This document shows, in pieces, positions 35,601 to 50,600 of a stretch of DNA of 64,000 nucleotides (position 1 is the stretch's first letter; the number at the start of each line of letters is the position of its first letter). This DNA comes from Siphonodentalium dalli (Eukaryota > Mollusca > Scaphopoda > Gadilida > Siphonodentaliidae). The position numbers and the translations under genes are program-made. The notes under the pieces are model-generated. The model made no database searches, was not told the DNA's origin, and saw only the letters and a list, made by a program, of their open reading frames with translations. The stretch covers positions 193,636,369-193,700,368 of the forward strand of contig CP136061.1 of assembly GCA_032622095.1 (NCBI GenBank). The letters run 5' to 3'.

Positions 35601-38600
35601 GGCGGTTCCCAAGACTTGTTGACATACACGGAAATGGGTGACTTAAAATGTTATGTCCATCAGTTTTACGTAACGGGGTCATCATGGCAAATCAATTTAT
35701 GTGGTCCTTATTGAACTTAGGTACGTTATGTTCTATATTACCGGTTGTGGGTTGTGTGAAATTATATCATAGTATGTTTATGTTATACATTGTAAGTATA
35801 CCCGTTTATATACGCGCGTGTAAGATACACGAGCTTTATCAGTATAGCCACTATAATGTATTCTGTGACAATCAGAATCCACTTACCCCTGATTTCACAC
35901 TATGCCCAGAGTTACCACCATGCTCCTTCACCAATCCATCCAGAAATCCGAGTTGTTGTGGGAGAATGTTCTCTTTCAAATTCTTTACGACTGCAGCCTG
36001 TAACATCGTGTATATAATTAAATGTGTTGAAGTGACATACATATACATGTACTGCATAGTATTTGGTAAGTTTTTCGTGTTATCTGATAAAAGGCGGTGG
36101 GGCGATCTGGGACGGAACGAATTTCGCTATCGATCGGGTCGGGTTCTGAAGCAAAATAAAAAAAACCCAATTATTTTCGTTTCCTTGCGCTTCAAATTAA
36201 ATTTTTATAAAGATTATTATATATCAAATTGAGTATTACCCTGCCAATGTCAGTTGCTGCCGACTCCGAGTTTCAGCCCAAATACATGAACTATAGCTCT
36301 AACACACACACTTTTGTTAATAATTTCCTATTGACTATTGAAGTGAATAGTGACAGTTTTATTGGGCTTGTATATCATTCATGTGATCATATGCGACATG
36401 ATCCGGTCCTTCTTTGAAAAACGGCAGAGTTTATCAAGTGCTTAATACTTATAAGAACAACTTATGAGTGAGTATACTGAATATAAATGTTATGTTTGCA
36501 ACTGCCCATTGAGGTGTTATTGTAATAAAATCTTGTATCTTGTGGAATATTCGTTATTAGGTTGGAAAACGATTGATTTTGAAAAAAGGCCTTTCATTTT
36601 AATTTTAATTTTAATATAGACTAACATATTGGTTTTTGATTGAAACATCGATTTCGATTACACATACTGCCTCTTGTGTATAGTAGTATTGGGAATTTCG
36701 CATAATAGACAGATCATTATTACGAATAGATATTTGTAGTCACCATAATCATAATCTTTATTGTCTAACATCTATATATAAGACATTTTAGACAAATTAC
36801 ATATACTTATATACAAATAATATATACAGTCACGTGTGCATCATCACGCATAATATAATCATAAAACATGTAATTAATTTCCGTGTTCAGTTTAGATCTT
36901 TCTAAGATGTACTCAATTTTAGATATTTAATTCATTTGATTTATATCTATCATATATGTGGTTATTATTGCGCGCGTATTTATATGGCAGGACATTTTGC
37001 TGAGCTGGTCGGACGGTCCTAAAACCTTTTCATAGAATAGATGAATATGTACGAGTCCGTGTGTGAGACAATCGCGCTTGCCACTGACAGTAATTATGTT
37101 GTTCTCGGGTCATAGCTTAGCAAGTGAGTTTTATTGAAAATCTAAAACCGTAATCGTAGCAACGAAATTGAACGAATAGAGAAAAACGACAAGGAATGAA
37201 AAGAACACAAATTATATAGTAACGTAGTAACCTATTCGTAATAATTAGCTGTCGTCGTTCGTGCGAAAGGTGTCTATTGAACTGCTACTGATTAGAATTA
37301 CGAATAGCTATTAGTAGTCGTAACATTTTCGGATGGTCCAAAAACCTTTCGCACAATTTACGACTATATACTAGTCCGTTTGTGAGAAAATAGTGCTTTT
37401 CAAATGTCTTGACACTCGCAATAAGGTGGTATGTTTCTGTTTGTCGTGATTAATTTGTTTTTATTTCTGTTGTTATCAGTTCATAGTCAGTGGTAGGCTC
37501 GATCACGTAAAGCTCGCGTGGATTCTAGGAACCGTAATCGTAACTACGGATATGGTAAAACGACCAATGATAGAAAGAACACACATTATCGTGGTGTATA
37601 GTACCCTATTATAGTAATTGTTATCAGTAGTATTTCATTGACCGTAAAGAAGTTTGTAAAAAATAATTTCTTGTCACTGCGTCATATATAGTCGTGACTC
37701 TTTCGCATACCTTGTTAGGGATGATAGACTAATAACAACAAAAAAAGGAAAATTAATATAATACACTGTAAAATGCGGAAACATTGTAGTGATCGCCGTT
37801 CGGATATGTTCGATAATCACATTTATTACATGATGCTACCCTTATACCATTCAATAAACCCATTCTATAAATTGTGATATTAAACGTTCGTTTAATAACA
37901 GGAAATAGTGCCAGGTGACCTTTGACTTCCGGTTTGTCGTTTGTTTACATTCCGGGCAAGTTGTAAGTTTTGTAACTTGTGCCCCGATCCCTATGTATAT
38001 TATATTTCTAGATACATTAAAATATGTTTAAAGTAAAAGTACCTTCTTAGTATCGTCTCCGGCGAAAGCTACTTCGGCGAGTTTACCCAAAAGACCCTCC
38101 GTTGTATCACCAATAATATCAACAATAAAATGCTCCATCTCTGTCTTGCCTGCCAGACCTGAAAAAAACCCAGAGATATCAAGATAACCGAAAGTCACAA
38201 GGTCTCCATATCATTGTCGCGTTTTTAAACACCCGTTTTAAAAACAGGAAGTGTTATGCATTTGGTCTGTCCGTTCGTTCATATTTCGTCTGCGGATGGA
38301 AAATTTGTTAATTTTCCGAAATACAGCAATATACAGAATATTTCAAAACGTTCAATTCGAATAATTGTCCTTGACCTACAATTCTGTATACTACACGCAA
38401 CAATTTTCAGAGTGTATTATACATAGCGGATCTACAACGAGTCCCAAGTTGTTTATATCGGAATTTACAAAACACGTCCAGTAAATTAGATCTGGAACGA
38501 GCCTTTGGCGAGGTCCATACCTAATTTACTGGACGAGTTTTGTAAATCCGCTATTAACTGGGACGAGATTTAGATTCTATTTATTATATGCAAAACCTCG

Positions 38601-41600
38601 ATAAAACATACTTAAATCAACAAATGAGACGCAAAACTAACATCTATAATCTATATTAGCTTCTATAGGGCATGCGATGACGTTTCACGTAACTATGCGC
38701 TGTTTGTCCGCGTAAAGAAATAGTCCCAGATAAATAAACACTTTGGTGTATTTTATGGCGTAAATTTGATAACATAATTTTTCAAACTCTTCATTCATTA
38801 TACTTTGTTGGAAAATAATATTGGAAGCCATAGTATTTTGAGACGAAATGTGAACAGACGACAAACCGGAAGTCTAATGTCACATGGCACTATTTCCTGT
38901 TATTAAAGGTACTCAATCCGATCCGACGCTCCTAAATTACTATTTCTTTGGCTTCGGGGGTAAAAAATATTTGATTCGAATCGAGAAACCCACCCATCAA
39001 AGCTCAGAGTGATTAGATATCGATGTTTGAAATTTGCTGTTTCTATTGTTTGTGGTCCAGATCTTTTCCAGGAATTCGTGCCCAAACAGACAAATTGCGG
39101 TTATAGGAGGGATAACTCTAAAATCAAGTGGTTGTTATTGTTAATAGTAACCACTTGATTTTAGAGTTATCCATCTTTTAGAGTTATCCATCAAACTGTT
39201 TATTAGAAAATTTTATTGAATGGAATAAGGGTATATAGGAACATGTAATAACAGAACGACACAACATAATAATTTTGTGTGATTTGGTTAACGTTATTTC
39301 ACGAGTTTGTTGTGGCGCGATGGTAGAACGAGAACCGGAGGTTCGAATTTTACCTCGCGACAACGCAAACGAGTGATATTTTGACTTCTTGTGTGACCAA
39401 ATGGTAAAGAATGGTATCACATCGGGTATCTTTCAAGTGTTGGGCCTCTCACCGTGCACTCGTGCTGCATGTCTAGTAATAGCCAAATTCTGTACAAACT
39501 TCTTTCCATCGACTTCGAGGATTGGCATACTTCCTAGAGGTGTAGCTGAAGCGAAATAATTTATTAGAATAAACAGACATTTAAGGTCAAACAGTCATGA
39601 TATGTCAGTCTCAGATAGGAGCGGGATCGGACTGAATTGACTTATGTAGAGGTTCAATAAGGGTCATGATACCTCAACTGGAAAACATTTTCTGTCTTAC
39701 AAAAAAAACCCCAATAAAAAACTGCACACAAGTTGAGCTAAATGCAAAATATGCACACACAAAATAAAAAAAATAAAAGGAATTTATCCTTAAAATGTCT
39801 TGTATTACAATTCGTTGTAAACATGAGCTCGGAATACATTTTTAAATAATTATCAAACCTGCTGTTCTTTCACTAAAATTACTACCCATTCAGCAAATAA
39901 AAGTAATCATATAAAATATGGTAAGTGAATTCACAAAAATATTTTGCTTCTCAAAAAGTATAACTTGCAGCAAATAATTTTAAGTTGCCTATACCGGTTG
40001 ATCTACCTTATTATCAAATTCGACGGTATGAGGATGTTAGAACCATCGAATGTTCGCTTCAAGTTCCCATATTATCGGTCAATATTTTGGGCGTGTTCCA
40101 ACAATGCATATCTTTCTAAATTAGTGGGTAATTAAGAAATATTTATTAATTAAATTATCATTCTTGACCTCATCATACATTCAACATGACCCGACCTAGA
40201 ATGAAGCTGCGTGCTTTAATTTGCTAGAATAATTAGGGCGCGTACACATGAAGCTGCAAGAAAATACCTGCAAGAAAATATCAGGTAATATTGCACACTG
40301 ATATTTTCTTGCTGCAAAGATTACGCCCGTGAGAACGCGGCGGTTTAGACGGCGTTGATTGAGCTCAATCAGAACAGTATTAGTCATGCTGGTTCAAGTG
40401 AATTGCGTCCGGTAAATAACCTACAGTCCATTTTGGCAATTCATAGCTTTTTGAAATTTCCAACTGTTGACATGTATTACCGAAGTCGGTGGGATTAGCA
40501 ACGTTGCTGATCTCATGCATAAAGACCGTCTGCATAATGAGAAAGTTGTCTAGTTATTTGGAAATTTGGAAATGTTATAATTTCATAGTGCATGTATATG
40601 TGGAGTGACACATGTTATTATGGTTTTGTGGCAAATCGGATGACCCCACCCCCATTGAGACCCCATATGAAGTTTCCAGGAGATTGTTGCTTATTGCATG
40701 GGGCTGTGGTGTACATTACGTTACCGAACTTACATGGGTGCATGTGGGGACATAAGACCCCCGCCAACTTGGAAACAATATTAGTTGGACATTTCACACC
40801 AACAATGGTTTGAAATTGTTCTTGTAGTCTGATTTTTCAACCATAAATGTATGTGGAATTCGTGGTTTTAGACCAACATTTGCATTTTTTCTACTTTGGT
40901 CAAATTATTGGTTTGGAATTTCTTCTAGGCCCCTCCCTCCCCGGTGTCCAGTCAAAATTCAAGGCATGTGAGGTACCATGTGGGAAATTCAAAGACGATG
41001 GGAGTTGTGCAAATTCAATTATGTGATCTTGGCCCGATTCAAGAGGGGTGCAGTTGGAAATCCATGGACATCCTCCGTCAGCGGAAACCCTCAAAAGATA
41101 TATATGTCCCCACACATATCCATATAATAGCTCAGCGATTATATCAAACAATCCAAAATGGAATTACGAAGTCAATTGTTGAAACAGGCGATAATATTGA
41201 CGGATCATAACTCGAGTGCGTGAACGGTTACCAGCGTGTCCCTTATAGAGATTAGTTAACGGATACCGATGGCCACCAATCAAGGTGAACACATATCACC
41301 AACTGGCGATAAAATATCAGCGCGTTGCCTTCGTCTGATATTTTCCGGTATTATTTATTTGATTGGTCAAGTAAGTCACATGGGCATACCTGATATTTTC
41401 TTGCCCGCCATGTGTACGCGCCCTGATGACAATTCCAATGATAATGTTGACCAAATTTATGACAATATTGTTAACTAGCAGTTTTTTTTACTTTTGACTG
41501 GCCACGGGGGAGCGACCAGAACACAAGCTTCCCAAGTGGCGCGTACACATGGCCAGCAAGAAAATATCAGGTATGCCTCAATGCGTCGCATGAGAACCAA

Positions 41601-44600
41601 AGGGTTCTAACCGTTCTATGTCCCATTGGCACGTTTTGTGGGAAATCGATGTTGAAGATTCATGATCCGATTCTTCAAACTTAAATAGCTGTAATGTTGT
41701 TGTAGTTGAGTTAAACGGTTACAATATATCACAACGTGATTCCATGTGAAATATTAATACCTAAAACCAAAGAGTTTTCGTGAAAAACGTGAAAACGTGT
41801 TTGGAGATAGAACTTTTATGCACAAAACTGCCACTTTGTCTCCGGGCTAAAAAACACTCGGAGATAGAACGTTATGGCTCACCGGAACTGCATATTTTGG
41901 TGCGGACTAAAGGGTTCAACAAAGGTACTGGTAAGTGGTCAGTACTGCGGGTTCGTGTTCTTGCATTTGCTTACGATTAATTTAGGTTCGTTGCAAGGTA
42001 TGTTGTAGCATGTCTGTTACACACATATTATATATTATTGATTTCTAGGAAGATGCGGGAAAACAAATTTCTCCGTTGTATTCGAATGATATTTTAATTC
42101 AAGCTAATGACACTCACGAATCCAAAATACACACAGTCTAATATTCTGAACACATCAGGTCAGTGTTAATCGCACGATATTTATCAAACGAGGATTTTAT
42201 AGTTGAAAACTTAACAACAGGCGAAAATTCTTAAAGCTTTTAAAATGTCGGTAAAACGATCGAAGTTACTGACGATCGGAAATCCGTACAGATTCCGCCA
42301 CAAAAATCTAGATAAACCAATCATTTGACAACATCGTTGTCTCAGCACAGTGGGGTGACATGGTCTCAAATCGCGCCCTCGGTCGGATATGAAACCCTCG
42401 CACGCGACGTGGGACCCTATCATCCTCATTGGGATGAGACAACTTAAATATGATGGACACAGAAAAACACTTGATTTCCATAGAAAGTAATGTTTGGCAG
42501 TGTGTGCAAAATGGTGCATGATCTCCGGACACGATGCCTTTACGAGTCTGTCACAGTGGACGTGTGCTTGTGTGGTTAATAAATATCTTATATTAAGGTA
42601 TTCCTTCTCACGCAGGGAAATTGTTGAATCGAATAAGACAATAACGATCGCTATAACAGAACGTTTTCTTTTAAATCAAACAATACTGTGTTTCATACAC
42701 TGTTAAAATTAAATTAAGTGTTACATGCAGTCAACTCGAACCTTGACAAAGTTAACTCGTTGTACACTGCTCTAATTCCACACATTGGGAACAAGATTAT
42801 TTTATTTTAACTCGGTAACGGCCAAACGGCATAATACTATTTAATTTCCTTTTTAAAAACGAGGCCGATATAACACCCATTTCAATTGGTAATATGTTGT
42901 CAATGTACGAGAGCAGCTGCTCACGCCTCCTTCGGGCGAGACCGTGCAACGAAAAATCTTATAAAGCAAACTTCAGCAAATTATGCGCGTCAGAAACAGA
43001 CACAAATTAAAACACCCTGCCTGGGTTTTAAAGTTACACATTTAAAACATGGCAAAACTGACATAAAGTGACACAAGGACTTTAACGTTGGCACATTTTG
43101 GCTATGATTATAATATATACCCATTGAAGACATTATTGAAACCTTATATTCTGAGACACATCTGTGTTAATATCTTAGTGAAAAAGTGTCCAGTTTGGAA
43201 AGAACTCAACACATGAGAGTAAATTCAATGACTTCTTGACTTCAATGAACAATTTACATGATATTCGGCAAATAATATTTTCTTAGCAATCCCGAACTAA
43301 CACCACATCACAATAATAATAATAATATTTTAAACTTAAAGTCACAATGGCTCTCAGGTGTGTAAACTCGCGGCATAGATTTTAATCACTTGGAACAACT
43401 CAGTTTTCAGATCTTGTCTACACTCTTGGTACACTTTAACAAACAATAACATAAATGGGTCCAAAATTACAACATCAGATGAGATAAGATTAATTTTATT
43501 TTTAGTCGGATATGCATGTACAACAATATGTGTTTTATATCGTTGTACATATCCGACTATAAATAACATTGATCTTATCTCATATTATCGGATGGTGTGA
43601 TTTTGGACCCACTTATGTTATTGTTTGTTAAAGTGTACCATGCTAAAGTCTTCATGTTCATTTGATAAAAGTTATTTCTACAGGAACAATCATTCGAAAA
43701 GAGTAAAGATGCAAATATCACTGTGCTACTGTACTTGTTATTTGCGAAAAAATTACATCATATAACTCCTTGTCGATTGTGGGCATCAATCGCATTATAC
43801 TTCGTATCTCCTTGACCTTCCCCGCGCGCCGGTAGCTTTTTTGTCTTAACCGTAGCTAGAACCTGATGCAGATCATGAGTCTGCTGACTTCTGCTGTTCA
43901 AGGTTAAGCTTACCTCAATAAACTTCAACTCCGTAAAGACCTAACTCACACACGGGTTATTTCTTAATTGAGTCGGATTTCTGCAACCTCTTGCAACATG
44001 AAAGAGCATAACCATTGGTTGCACTTGGTCTTACCAATGGATGATATGACTTATCTCGTCTACTGTCTACACAATCATGCAAGGCAACATGCAGGTGTGT
44101 ACTGTTGTAGAAAGTCTATATTTATTGTGCATATGTTGACAAATCATGTAATTCCACGTGAACATTTATTTATTTTATGTTTTTATTGTCGATTTCGGCG
44201 GTCAGGGTTATATCGCGGTCGTAGAGAAGAGAAATTACTGGGATATTTTCACAGACAAACCACCTACCGTGGGCGAGTGCATGACCAGCAGCTCCCTCGG
44301 AAAAGCTGGTCCCAAATTCGCTAAGAACGGGAGTCACGCGTCGTACCACCAGCGCAGAGAGGTCTATTGGCTTGGAGTCATAAACATTACACGTTAGACA
44401 ACCGAGACCCCTTTCCATGTGAACTGGGGTGACAAATAGGTTGTCTCTAATTTCCTGAATGCATTTCTTATCCAACTTTTCATACATTTGGTTAATTAAA
44501 TGACACATTTATAGTTTTTATCTTTTTTCTGATGGAATGAATTACAATGGAGATAAACAAACTTCGTTTCGTTCGATTTTGGCTAGAACTCGCCTTTCAG

Positions 44601-47600
44601 GTTCTTTCTCCAATAGATCTTTCGCCGTCTATTTGACCAATATTGAACAGAATAAGTATGTTTAACTTCTAAATATCAGACGAGTTTCTATTTCATACGC
44701 AATGTCCGATGAGGCTTAAATAGAAGTGGTCCCATTTTTCTGCCTGGTTGAACATTTCTGATTATAACCTAATATGTTATATATGAACGTACATGTGTCA
44801 TGTGGGTGTACAATCCATATCCCGCAAAATTATGTTACAACCATGACTATTTTCATGTTAGCAAATTCGAACAGGAAGACCCAAAACCCCATAAACTAAA
44901 CATTCCGGCGTCCCTATACATGGCTATGTTTGCGTGCTTGGGGACTTTGCATGAACTTTGGGAATATAAGTACACTATATATACGATAACCATACTATTT
45001 TTGTATTAGTTCAATAATATACATGTATATAATAATAAATATATCGAAATAAGAAGGTTCTCAAGAGAGGAGGACGAACTAGGGTAGGAATTGCCAGAGC
45101 AAGAACGTTCTATCTCCTGCAACGTTATGCAGTGGCATGGATTTTTGCTGCATATTATTTCAGGGCAAAAGGGTTCTATCTCCATATACCGACTAAAAAA
45201 AGCCGCGGTACGGGGTTAAACGATAAGCAATGAGTAGCACAATATGTAAATTGGTAGCAGGGTCATATCTGCGTAAGATTAACATATATAGAATGAAAGT
45301 GATATGAACAAATCGTGAGAAATGCCTGTTTACATCATTGTATATTATCGCATATTTTTCATAGCAGCCATTCGTCAATTTTTGTATATCGTCATTTTCA
45401 TTGGCTAAGGAGATAGAACCTTTTTGCTCGGACGAATTTGTTCGTTATGGACATAGAGCCTAAATGCACTGCGTTTTACGAACGAACGGTGCATATATGG
45501 TAAAGTATGTTTGGTTCATTCGATAGAAAATTCTCATCCGATTCCAATGATACCCATAACTCATTTTCCCGCCAAAATGGACATAGAACCATTTGGTTCT
45601 CATGCGACGCCATGTGACTTACTTGACCAATGAAATAAATAATACCGGAAAATATCAGACGAAGGCAGCGCGCTGATATTTTATCGCCAATTGGTGATAT
45701 GTGTTCACCTTGATAGGTGGCCATCGGTATCCGTTAACTAATCTCGCGGGGATATGATCGTAACAATTCAAACGCTCGAGTTATGATCCATCAATAGTAT
45801 CTTCTGTTTCAACATACTACGTATTTCCATGTTCTTTGGTTGTCAGAACCGCTGATGTATTATATATATACATGTATATACGTGTGTGCTGAGACGTGGC
45901 GACAGGGTGGGGTGTTAGGGTGTCTCACCCCCCAACTTGATCAAATTTTTCAACAGAATGATGGAAATTTCATACCTGCCAAAACATTAGTTGGAAATTT
46001 CACACCAACAATAGTTTGAAAATGTTCTTGTAGTTTGATTTTCAAAAAATTTCTTGGGGAATTAATTGTTTTTGGACCAATATTTGCATATTTTCCTATT
46101 TTTGATAAAAACAAAATATGGTCTGAAATGGTTATCAGTTGGAAACTTTCCAACCTCAGGGGGGTGACAGGTTGGAAATTTCCAACACTTGGGAAGCTTG
46201 TGTCCTGGTCCCTCCCCCGTGGCCAGTCAAAAGTAAAAAACTGCTAGTTAATTTAAGAAAACAATATTGTCATAAATTTGGTCAACATTATCATTGGAAT
46301 TGTCATCAGTTGTAAATTTTCCAACCTAAGTGGGGTGTCAGGTTTGAAATTTCCAACTCTAGGAATGCTTGAGGATAGTCTAAATGGTATGATTTTTCTA
46401 TTTTCTTGTTTCGCACACCGGGCCGAACCATGGTCTAATATTAGGTCTAAGAGCACTGCATGAGGTGCAAGGGGGTGCAAATGGAATTATGGAAAACTTG
46501 TGTTTGGTCTGATTCTGATTCAAGGGGGGTGGGGTGGGGTGCAGTTGGAATTTCCCAAGGTGGTCACCCCCCCCCCCAACGGAAACCCTCTAGCCACATT
46601 CCTGCGTGTATGGGGATGCTTTATATTTGGTACCTCACATGCCTTGATTTAGTTGTTTTACTTTAATTTTGGACTGTATGTACGTTTTGAATAAGAAATT
46701 GTTGGCGGCTCCTGGCTCTTCTCGCATGTGGGATGTGGCCCAGGGCCGAACCCACCAACGTCTGTTTAGATGTCCTTTCGTGTGTTCATGAAGAACATAC
46801 ATCCCTATACTCCAACGACGAGGGCGCGTTCCTTTCTCGTTAAAATAGGTGGCATTTAAAATTGTCCATAACACTTTATAACTCTATGAATATTCGATAT
46901 GGACTATAGGTTGTTTGTCCACAGTAATTCACTTCAACAAACACGACTAACGCTAGTCACATTGAGCTCAATCAACGCCATATAACCCGTCGCTTTCTCA
47001 CGGGCGTAACCTTTGCAGCAAGAAAATATCAGAGTACAATTGTACCTGATATTTTCTTGCAGATATTTTCTTGCAGCTTCATGTGTACGCGCCATAAGCA
47101 TGCACGTCGATCGTTTTCGATATTATGTTGCTGAGTTCACGAATGGGAATTCAAAAAGAAGAACTATTTCTTAATCATTCACTAATTTCTTCGCTATAAA
47201 TATATTTTACTGACGATGTGTTGATTTGTATTCGTAAATAGAATATTAGCCGATAATTTGGCGTTAATAGAGGGAGATAAATTAATTTATTTTTTATTAA
47301 GGTGGGGGTCTATTTTCTTCACAACCGGAGATTGTTTACATTTGAATCAGATCAACTTGGATTTGACGCTCTTGCGAGACAATATCGGTGTTCAAGCATG
47401 TATTAAATATGGATATATATATGGAATTGAGGGGCGTTTGTGCCATTAAATTGTAGAGGAATCCTCGCCGATCTATCCGTGATGACATCGATGTCATTGC
47501 TCAGATAAATGTGCTAAATGTTGTCGTTTCCGAGCGATGGTAAATCTGAGGAAATGCCATCGTTCACCTTGTTTGTATGCCACCATAACGTAAAGCAGGC

Positions 47601-50600
47601 GCGTATTTAGGGACGGTGTGTAAGGTCAGTACAGGGAGGTGCATGCGGGCAGCGGAACTGTTTTCAAACAGCTGTGCATGCTATGATTAGTCTATACAAT
47701 TTATACGAAACTGAAGCCAGTATAATTTAGTGTCAGGCGTCTTCTGGATTGCGGGCCCGAAACAAATATCACACGGAATATTGTGCTTTCCTAGTTTGGA
47801 CTCACATTTCAAGCAAACGTCGGGTTTTTTTTATTTAACGACAGTTGTTAAAATCCCGCTCTCCTTTCTCCAATTCGTTTAATCTTATCGACCCATATAA
47901 TACATAGGTATTAAGATGACATATAATACATTTATTATACATTTTATCTCTTGCGTACTAACAATTTTAAATTACTGGGGAATATTGGTGCCATCAATTA
48001 GGGATGATTCGGTTGTACATAGTTTTGGCACTTTTTCTAAATGTCGAGTTAGTGCATGCAATGTGATGGAATCTGTAATTGTCGACAAGCGGGAATGTAT
48101 TGTGTGAAATGTGCCGTTAACGTTAACGAAACGATTCCATGTTCATTCCATGCTCGTAGATTCAGCATTGAACCATTGGTTTAAAAATAGTCATTATTCC
48201 ACAAAGTTGATAACAATAAAGATATATTTACTTTTTCTGCTGTCAGTATCTCAGACCAGGCGATAAGGACAGTATATATTATGGATGCGTATCTATTGGC
48301 CTCCGTACTGCATATTTGAGAAGAGGGTCTTTGTCTACTGCCAAATCTACATTTTGGCACTTTCAGTATATATAATTCGGCGAATGTTATTTCCATAGAT
48401 GCGTTGAAAGATTTCGATATCGACCAGTTTCAGGTCTCCTGCATGCTTCGAAATTTTGGCTGATTTGGCTTCTGTTAACTCTGGCTCGTTTTCCACCACA
48501 AACAAAGTTAAACCTAACCGTTTTTAATTTTTTGAAAAATGATGGTGTCGGTTGGGAAGAGATTGAAATATGTGAGTTATTTCTGGCAGTATAAGAGAAT
48601 AATAAATAAATTATTTTTCACTGCATATTTTAGTTTTTTTTGGCAGCCATTTGCAAGACTACTTTTTATCGGGTAAAGGACAAATTAATATAAAACAACA
48701 TAAATATTATGCAACCACGTTTTTAACAATATGGCAGACACAAATACTCCATACTGATTTATCTTTTTCGGACATTATGTAGTTTTATGGTGATTTTTCA
48801 TTATAAAAATAGTTCTGCAAATGGCTGCCAAAAAAACCCCTAAAATATGCAATGAAAAATGTTTTATTTATATTCTCGCAGACAGTCATGATTTCAGATG
48901 GTAGGCTGAGCGCATACCCTAGTTAAGTTCATAGTTTAGATAATGCAGTGGGTTTTTTTTTTAATATTTCCTGTCAAACTGTCTATCGACATATACATGA
49001 AAAAATAGTTGTTTTTTTTAAACCACTTTTTTCATAATTAGAACATATCCCTTGTAGTATGAGGGAAAAACTTTGTTGTTATAGCGTACATTGGTTATAA
49101 GGTATAATGATTTTTCTCTTCAATTTGATAGTTTGAAATTGTTATTTTTGTTTAAATTCACGAGGGGCGCTTTCTTAACAAAGGGAAATACAAGGACATT
49201 CTGGAGAGGGTGGTCGGTAACAACATATATATGTAGTATTTACAAATGAGATAACAATACAAATAGTCCAGCATGTGGTCGCCATTTTGATTTTAATGGC
49301 GTCAACCGCCCTTCGGGACATACCACAAATATAGTATAATAGTGCATGTGAAGCAATGGTAACACGTTTTTAAAAAACAGACAGAATGACATTTATGGTG
49401 GTCGATAGAGTTATCCTTCTTCAAATCGATTCAAAGTTAGTCTGGTCGTTGAAGTCAAAATGCAGGGTCAATTTAGAACAAATTGGTAACAAGGCAATTT
49501 TTATATCAGAACATGTCCACGGCGCAACATATTCAAAATTCGCTAAAATCCGACATGGGGACGGAAACTTTGCTATCGTATATGGCGTCCAACATTTGAC
49601 ACATCAGTTGTTGACATTGTTGACACATCACATCAGTTCTCGAAATAAGTCATTATTTCAGCCAAACCTTGGCTGTTTATTTCACAGGAGTTTCTGGGAT
49701 AACCTGTGTGTCGGCTCAGAACATGCGTGCCAATTGAGGAGAACACGCGAAGGATTTGTGTAAATGTTAGCCCAAACGACATTTCGAAGTAACGACTGCT
49801 TTGTTGTTTATTTCGAGGAATAATACCGCATCATATGAATTCAGCCCAAATATATTGACAGGTGTCAAGGGTCAAACTCAAAACTGAGCAATAAAAAACT
49901 AATATTAATAAATACCGAGTATATTTAATTTAACGCCAATGGGTCGTTTATGTGCGTTCAAGAGTGTATTTATGCCTAAAGCAAAGTGAAATAACGATCT
50001 TAAAATGAATTGGCCGGTATATTGTATTAGTTATCAGGGTTACCAGGGTCGTAGTTGTATAAATTACAATATATTTTTATGCTAAGATAATTGCGTGGTA
50101 ATTTGTTTGCAATGGATTGATCGGTATTCAGGTCCCATATATGGAAATTCCAAATATGGAAAGTGACGTGCGCAAAACAGCTGCATCTGGGTCAGATATA
50201 TTTATAGCGAAGAAATGTTGTCAAATTGCACGTCTGAATACGCGTCTTATTCTCACTTATACCGTGTTTATATCAGTTTTATTCTATGTGTTGTTGTGTA
50301 TTGTATTACTTTGATCAAGGTTGCGCTTTTGTTATTCTCACAAAAGGTAAATTTGATGCGTGTTTGATGCGTGTTTACATTTCAAAATTTCGTCGGCCAT
50401 GTACAGTAACACTACAGTGCGACGGAATTCCATATCCTTAATTACGAGACTAATTTATCGAATGAGGTCAATTTTTCGCATATAAGAAGACTCGTATGTT
50501 ATTCTGCACCATTCTGACGAGTGCTGAAATTCGCATTATTTTCGTTTTTATCGAAAAATAATCGTTCTCTATGTAAATTTTTTCAACCAAAAAAAAATTC

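Larger units (their letters stand above)
40237..47093. mobile_element. Nested inverted-repeat element, 6.9 kb
   Basis: The outer arms, about 135 bp, both begin GGCGCGTACACATGAAGCTG and continue with aagaaaatatcagg-type repeats (40237-40372 and inverted 46959-47093). An inner pair of arms of about 210 bp or more (41178-41390 and 45603-45813) is also inverted. A third end-like ggcgcgtacacatggccagc starts at 41538, and one facing the other way ends near 41432. Two gttggaaattt copies and a foldback element lie inside. No transposase and no clean target duplication were found. It lies in GST intron 1. Confidence 0.6.

Noticed and set aside
49386-49763. 125-codon open frame
   Set aside because: No domain and no splice context, and its end runs into the left-end fragment of the 3.4-kb repeat family.
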